Below, in pieces: positions 59,395 to 64,000 of a stretch of DNA of 64,000 nt. Position numbers and translations under genes: made by a program. This stretch comes from Linum tenue (lineage: Eukaryota > Streptophyta > Magnoliopsida > Malpighiales > Linaceae), in contig CAMGYJ010000006.1 in NCBI GenBank assembly GCA_946122785.1, forward strand, positions 43,172,066 to 43,236,065. The letters run 5' to 3'. Within the stretch, counting starts at the first letter, position 1; each line of letters starts with the position of its first letter. The notes beneath the pieces are model-generated. The model saw only the letters and a program-made list of their open reading frames with translations. It did not search any database and had not been told where the DNA came from.

Positions 59395-60156
59395 ATGAGT
59401 AATGTGTTGTTACTGGTAAGTAATATTCTTTAGTTTCATTTTATAGGTTGATGCTCTCTGTAGTGTTGTTGCTGGAAATTATTAAGTAATGTTCATCTTG
59501 TTCATACATCATTCTAGATAGCGGGGGACTACAAAGTGCAGTACTGGTGATTTATTGGTGGTTTATGTTGCTGCTGTTGATGGTGGTGCTTAGTTGCTTG
59601 AATGAAGATGGTGCTTTTCACTGGGTTTCTCAAATGGAGCTGCTGATGCCATGAAGATACAATTTGGAGTTTTTATTTAGAGTTCTTTTTATGTTTTTCT
59701 TTATGAATTGTTGCCTTGGAATAGTACTATACAAACATGGCAACATTTGATTTTACCTTGTGGGAGAACAAACTATTTGGTTCCGGAGAGTTTTGGATAT
59801 CCTTGGATTGTAATTTGATGGTTCAATGTTTTGCTATTTGCATTTATTTCCAGAATTAGTTAATTATCAACTTTTGTTTCATAGTTTTCCTTTTTTCATC
59901 AATTAGGTCGGGTACCTTCGGAGATCGGGTATTACCCGTTATCCATTCGGGCATGGGCATGGTATTGAATTTACTATCCATGTTTGTGGTTCAGACGGGT
60001 ACGGGGATTACCCAAACTTTGTTCGGACGGGGATCGGATGTCCAATATCTGGGCCCATTCCCATCCCTAGACATGTCTCCACAAACATAAATAAGATTAG
60101 TTGTTTAGAATATTAAATATGCCGAGAAAATTAATTATATGGGTGTGGGCGGGTAC

Positions 60157-60596
60157 TGTCACGACCTTACTCTTGATCGTGCGGCCCTAGCTCTCAATTC
60201 CGTTAGAGCGCTAGGCAGCCTTCTCTCAAACTCACAAGCAAACAAAGAACAAGGAAGCAAAGACAAAGAAGTGGGAGAACTCTCTAGTGTGTATTACTCT
60301 AAAAAATGATGGAATGAGTTACAAGTGAGAGAGATGGCTCCTTATATAGGCCTCTTCTCATACAAGGCATTAATGACCCTCATAATGTCCCTCAACATCA
60401 ATACACCCCATTAAGTCCCCCTATTATGCACTCTATAAATGTCACCCATTATGTGACTCATAAGTGCACCATTAAGCTCTCTATTAAGGTGGAGAATCCT
60501 AGGAGCATCTCTATGCTACTAGTCTTCCATACATGCCACATGTGCAGCCGCCATGTTGTCACCTTGTTGGCGCCATGTCTTTTGCCACATGTGACA
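60157..60596 (-). repeat. 3' LTR of chromovirus 2
   Basis: TGTCACGACC ... ATGTGACA. On the element strand it has CTATATAAGG near 60340-60350 as TATA box. The first 60 bases resemble the LTR start of chromovirus 1 (TGTCACG, CGTTAGAGCGCTA). Confidence 0.85.
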
Positions 60597-60609
60597 TCCT
60601 CCCCCACCT
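60597..60609 (-). other. Polypurine tract of chromovirus 2
   Basis: The minus strand reads AGGTGGGGGAGGA directly before the LTR, much like GAGTGGGGGAGAA in chromovirus 1. Confidence 0.75.
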
Positions 60610-63600
60610 ATGATCGTGACTCCCTCGTCGCGTCCTCTTGATGGAATGCCTCGATCAAGTCCTTGTTCTTCCAAAGCATGAGCTCTTTCTCCCAAGTTGC
60701 TTCACTCTTCGGAAGGTTGCGCCACTTGACCAGGTACTCCACAAAGCTTGGATGTACGCCACGACGAGGAATGACACGACGCACCATGACTTCTTCAACT
60801 TCATGGTCGTGTGTCTTGGTGATGAGTGTTGGTGCACGCTGCGACTCTCTTCGCTTTTCGTCCTCCTTGTCTTTGTGGAAAGCCTTGAGTTGGCTCACTT
60901 GAAAGACCGGATGGATCTCAAAGTGTGACGGCACCTCTACCTTGTATGCCACCTTGCCAATCCTCTTCACAATGGGGAATGGCCCTTCATAGCGACGAAG
61001 CAGTCCCTTGTGCACGTTCTTGAGATGCTTGAAGCGATGAGGGTAGAACTTGACCATCACCATGTCTCCCTCTTCAAACTCCAAGTGCCGCCTCTTCTTG
61101 TCCGCCCATTTCTTCATCTTCTTGCTAGCGCGGGCTAAGAGACTTGGCCATCTCCATCTTCTCGTGCCAGCCTTTAGCGAACTTGTAGGCTGTCGGACTG
61201 TTGCCTCTATAACCCGTTTCCACCGTCGTAGGTGTCAAAGGTTGCTGCCCCGTCGCCAACTCAAATGGACTCGTGTTGGTCGACTCGCTGCGGTTCAAGT
61301 TGTAGGAGAATTGTGCCGTATCCATCAACTTCACACAATCTCGTTGGTTTGCACTCACGTAGCGCCGCAAGTACACCTCCAACAAGGCATTCACCCGCTC
61401 CGCCTGTCCGTCGCTTTGAGGATGAAATGCCATCGAGAAGTTCAAGTCGGAGCCCATGATCTTGAACAACTCTCGCCAAAACCTACCCGTGAAGCGCCCA
61501 TCTCTGTCGCTCACAATGTTGCTAGGAATGCCTCAATACTTGACCACGTTCTTGAAGAAAAGACGTGTTGCATCCTCTTCCGTTAAGTCTTTTGTCCCAG
61601 GAATGAACACTCCATACTTTGAGAACCTGTCCACCACAACCATGATGCAACCGCATCCATCGACTTTGGGAAGTCCGATGATGAAGTCCATGCTTACACT
61701 CTCCCATGGTCGTTGAGGCGTGGGCAAGGGCTCTAGCAAGCCTGTCGGGCTTCTCTGCTCCATCTTGTCTTGTTGGCACACAAGATAAGTCTTCACATAC
61801 ATCTCCACGTCGTCTCTCATACGCGGCCAGAAGTATGCTTATTCGATGAGCGCTTGCGTTCTCTCGATGCCGGGATGACCCGCCCACTTGGAATCATGAC
61901 ACTCCTTCCTGATCTCATTTCTCAAGTTGGCCCATCTTGGCACGAACACTCGCTCTCCCTTGGTCATGATGAGCCCATCCTTCATCCAAAACCGTCGAGT
62001 CTTGCCTTGCTCGATGTACTCCGCTACGGTTTTGGCGAAGGGGTCATGTCCAAGGCCTTCGACGATTCGCTCCTTCAAAGGAAACATGGGCTGGCTGATG
62101 CTTGCGGCTGCACTCTTGCGGCTAAGAGCATCTGCAACGGAATTCGCCTTGCCTGGATTGTACTCCAAGACAAAGTCGAACTCGGCCAAAAAGTCTTGCC
62201 ACCTCGCTTGCTTAGGGGTGAGCTTCTTCTGCGTCAGAAAGTAGCTCGTTGCCACGTTGTCCGTCTTCACTACGAACTTTGACCCCAACAAGTAGTGCCT
62301 CCATGTGCGCAAGCAATGCACCATTGTCGTCATCTCCTTCTCGTGAACGGTGTATCGCCTCTCCGTCTCGCTGAGCTTCCGACTCTCGAAGGCAATGCGA
62401 AGTCGGATGCATCTGTCTACACTTTGTAGGCCAACGTCGGGTTGGGGAGCACGAGCACGGGGGTCCTACATCATCGCTGCCTTCAAGGCCTCGAATGCTT
62501 CTTGGCACCTTTCCAACCAATCCCACGCCTTGTTCTTCTTCAAGAGATCCGTCAAGGGTGCTGCAATGTTGGAGTAGCCCTTGATAAACCTCCGATAGTA
62601 GTTGGCAAGGCCGAGGAATGATTGCAACTCTGGCACCTTCGTCGGCGGCTCCCGTTCTTGGATTGCCTGCACCTTCGCTCCATCCATCTTCAACTTGCCT
62701 CCACCAATGATGTGCCTCAAGAATGGAACCACCGTGGCGGAAAATGTGCACTTCTCCCTCTTGACATACAACTCATTGTCGCAAAGGACTAGGAAGACTT
62801 GGCGTAGATGCTCGGCATGCTCATCGAGTGTTTTGCTATACACGACGATGTCATCCAAGTAGACCATGACAAACCGGTCCAAGAATGGCTCGAACACTTG
62901 ATTCATCAAGGTGCAAAACGTGGCTGGTGCGTTGGTGAGATCGAATGGCATCACAAGAAACTTGTAAGAGCCATACCTCGTCACACAAGCCATCTTTGGC
63001 TCGTCGCCCTCTGCTATCCGCACTTGATAGTAGCCCAAGCGAAGATCAAGCTTGGTGAACCACATCGCATCTCCAAGCTGGTCGAACAAGTCGGCAATGT
63101 TGGGAATCAGCCACTTGTTCTTCACCGTCAACTTGTTGATGGCTCTATAGTCGATGCACATGCGCAACGACCCTTCCTTCTTCTTTTGGAACAACACCGG
63201 TGCTCCAAAAGGTGACTTCGATGGCCATATGTAGCCTGCGTCCACTAAGTCCTTGAGTTGCCTTCGCAATTCCTCTAACTCCGGTGGCGACATGCGGTAT
63301 GGTGCTCGCGAAGGGGGCTTCGTTCCTGGCTCCAACTTGATCTTGTGGTCCACCTCTCTTCTTGGTGGCAGCTTCTTGTGCAACTCTGATGGCATCACGT
63401 CATCGAACTCTTCGAGGACGCCTTCGATGACGGGAGTTGTGATTCCAGTTGAGCCTCCCTCTTCCTACATTTTCAAGGACACAAGAAATGTTCGTTCATT
63501 CTTCTTGAACCCCTTCAATACCTGCATAGCGGATAAAGCACTATGGGGGCCATCTTCTCTCAAGATATGGACCGCATGGAACTCCCCCTCCTTCTCCAAG

Positions 63601-63951
63601 CACATCGTGTTGGAGTTGTGCTTCAAGAGCACTCCCTCCTTGTCGAGGAAGTTGATGCCGATGATGACTAGGTGATCATCCATGGTGACGACGGAAAAGT
63701 CGATGAGGCTTTCCCACTCGTCGAGCTTCACTGGCACGTTGTGAGCAACTCCATGGATCGGGATGGACTCCTAGTTGAACTTCTTGAGCCTCCTTTGCCC
63801 CTTCTCGTAGGCTACCCAGCCGGTTTGCCTCCTCGATGCGAAGGAAGTTGTCCGTGGCACCGGTATCCACCAAGGCTTTTGACTCACCTTGCATGAATTG
63901 CGCCAGAACATAGCACCTCCCGCGCTTGCTCTCCTTGATGTCGGTCTTCAC
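60608..63951 (-). pseudogene. Chromovirus 2 pol (protease to chromodomain), broken
   Basis: Minus strand order: protease with ALVDTGATDNFLRIEEA (about 63860), RT with [13 protein letters not shown] (about 62860, a YLDD variant of YFDD), RNase H around KLSETERRY, integrase HHCC (HPGIERTQ, CLVCQQDK... here LVCQQDKMEQRS) and MDFIIGLPKVDG, SDRDGRFTGRFW, then the chromodomain EYLVKWRNLPKSEATWE ending at 60608. Lesions: frame break and TAG at about 63771-63830, TAG at 63465, TAG at 62466, loss of roughly 36 bases in RNase H near 62400 that removes the core after TDAS, TAA at 61839, TGA at 61533, and a frame break near 61130. The missing RNase H core alone would prevent cDNA synthesis. Confidence 0.88.
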
Positions 63952-64000
63952 CGCGCCAAGCTTGCTGATTGAGCCAATCTTGGCCTCTGCCGCCTTGGGC

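Larger units (their letters stand above)
54042..60069 (+). mobile_element. hAT transposon (6028 bp) with its own decayed transposase
   Basis: Ends TAGGGATGGGA and TCCCATCCCTA are flanked by a perfect 8-bp duplication GACATGTC (54034-54041, 60070-60077); the uninterrupted sequence is at 2609-2617. Subterminal CCGGAT/ATCCGG and GGGTA(C/T)CCG motifs occur at both ends. It encodes a BED zinc finger/hATC transposase and has been hit by a LINE at 57240-59394; without that it would be about 3.9 kb. Confidence 0.9.
53596..60156. mobile_element. Second copy of the 684-bp non-autonomous hAT, split twice
   Basis: From TAGTGATGGCAATGGGTCGG it follows 2162-2610 closely to 54041, is interrupted by the 6-kb hAT (54042-60069), resumes at 60070-60156 matching 2602-2694, and is cut at GGGTAC by the LTR of the second chromovirus. 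Its right end lies outside the window or is lost. Confidence 0.8.
60157..64000 (-). mobile_element. Ty3/gypsy chromovirus 2, partial (3' LTR to protease)
   Basis: A 440-bp 3' LTR (60157-60596), PPT and pol are present; gag, PBS and the 5' LTR lie beyond the window end. GGTAC precedes the LTR and should be the 5-bp target duplication. Related to chromovirus 1 but clearly distinct in LTR and protein. Confidence 0.88.

Overview
This window is nuclear DNA of a flowering plant, most likely a eudicot. The evidence is GT-AG introns, plant-only gene families (FRIGIDA-like, TGA-type bZIP) and plant transposon lineages: chromovirus and Athila-type Ty3/gypsy, Ty1/copia, LINE, CACTA, hAT, Mutator-like and PIF/Harbinger-like elements. 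The species cannot be named from this sequence. It is a gene-poor, repeat-rich interval in which most bases belong to transposable elements inserted into one another. No bacterial, organellar, rRNA or CRISPR locus was seen.

Layout. 1-2845: the end of a CACTA element inside a hAT-like element with CCCG-rich terminal arrays, followed by a 684-bp non-autonomous hAT with an 8-bp target duplication. 3488-8715: the only host-gene island. It holds a PIF-like MITE directly upstream of a frameshifted FRIGIDA-like gene on the plus strand (4628-5927), a decayed minus-strand coiled-coil fragment, and a convergent, apparently intact two-exon coiled-coil gene on the minus strand (6719-8715). 8716-17081: AT-rich spacer with LTR-like debris, small MITEs (two Mutator-type, one hAT with a tRNA-like core), another CCCG-array hAT end and a copia reverse transcriptase relic. 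17082-21224: a non-autonomous CACTA element that has captured exons of a TGA1/TGA4-type bZIP gene. 22231-28972: a PIF-like MITE split by a complete 5.46-kb chromovirus whose LTRs are 99.2% identical although its polyprotein is broken. 28973-31240: a duplicated spacer and a long-TIR Mutator-like element. 31240-50190: Athila territory, deeply nested. A minus-strand Athila-type element (34077-49548) sits in the LTR of a plus-strand Athila-like element. Its own 5' LTR is split by a 3.1-kb hAT (40053-43181) and a 5.3-kb Mutator-like element (43774-49117) that carries a plant mobile-domain-like gene, and that Mutator-like element contains a further small one (45893-46992). 51322-53582: another Mutator-like candidate. 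53596-64000: a non-autonomous hAT interrupted by a 6-kb hAT with a decayed BED/hATC transposase, itself hit by a LINE, and then by a second chromovirus that runs off the window end.

The genes do not form a pathway. The coherent stories are the decay of a FRIGIDA-like cluster, repeated capture of host exons by DNA transposons, and an insertion chronology that can be read from the nesting and target-site duplications. All retroelement and transposase reading frames seen here carry stops or frameshifts, so none looks able to move by itself. Boundaries quoted with target-site duplications are firm; those marked approximate are not.
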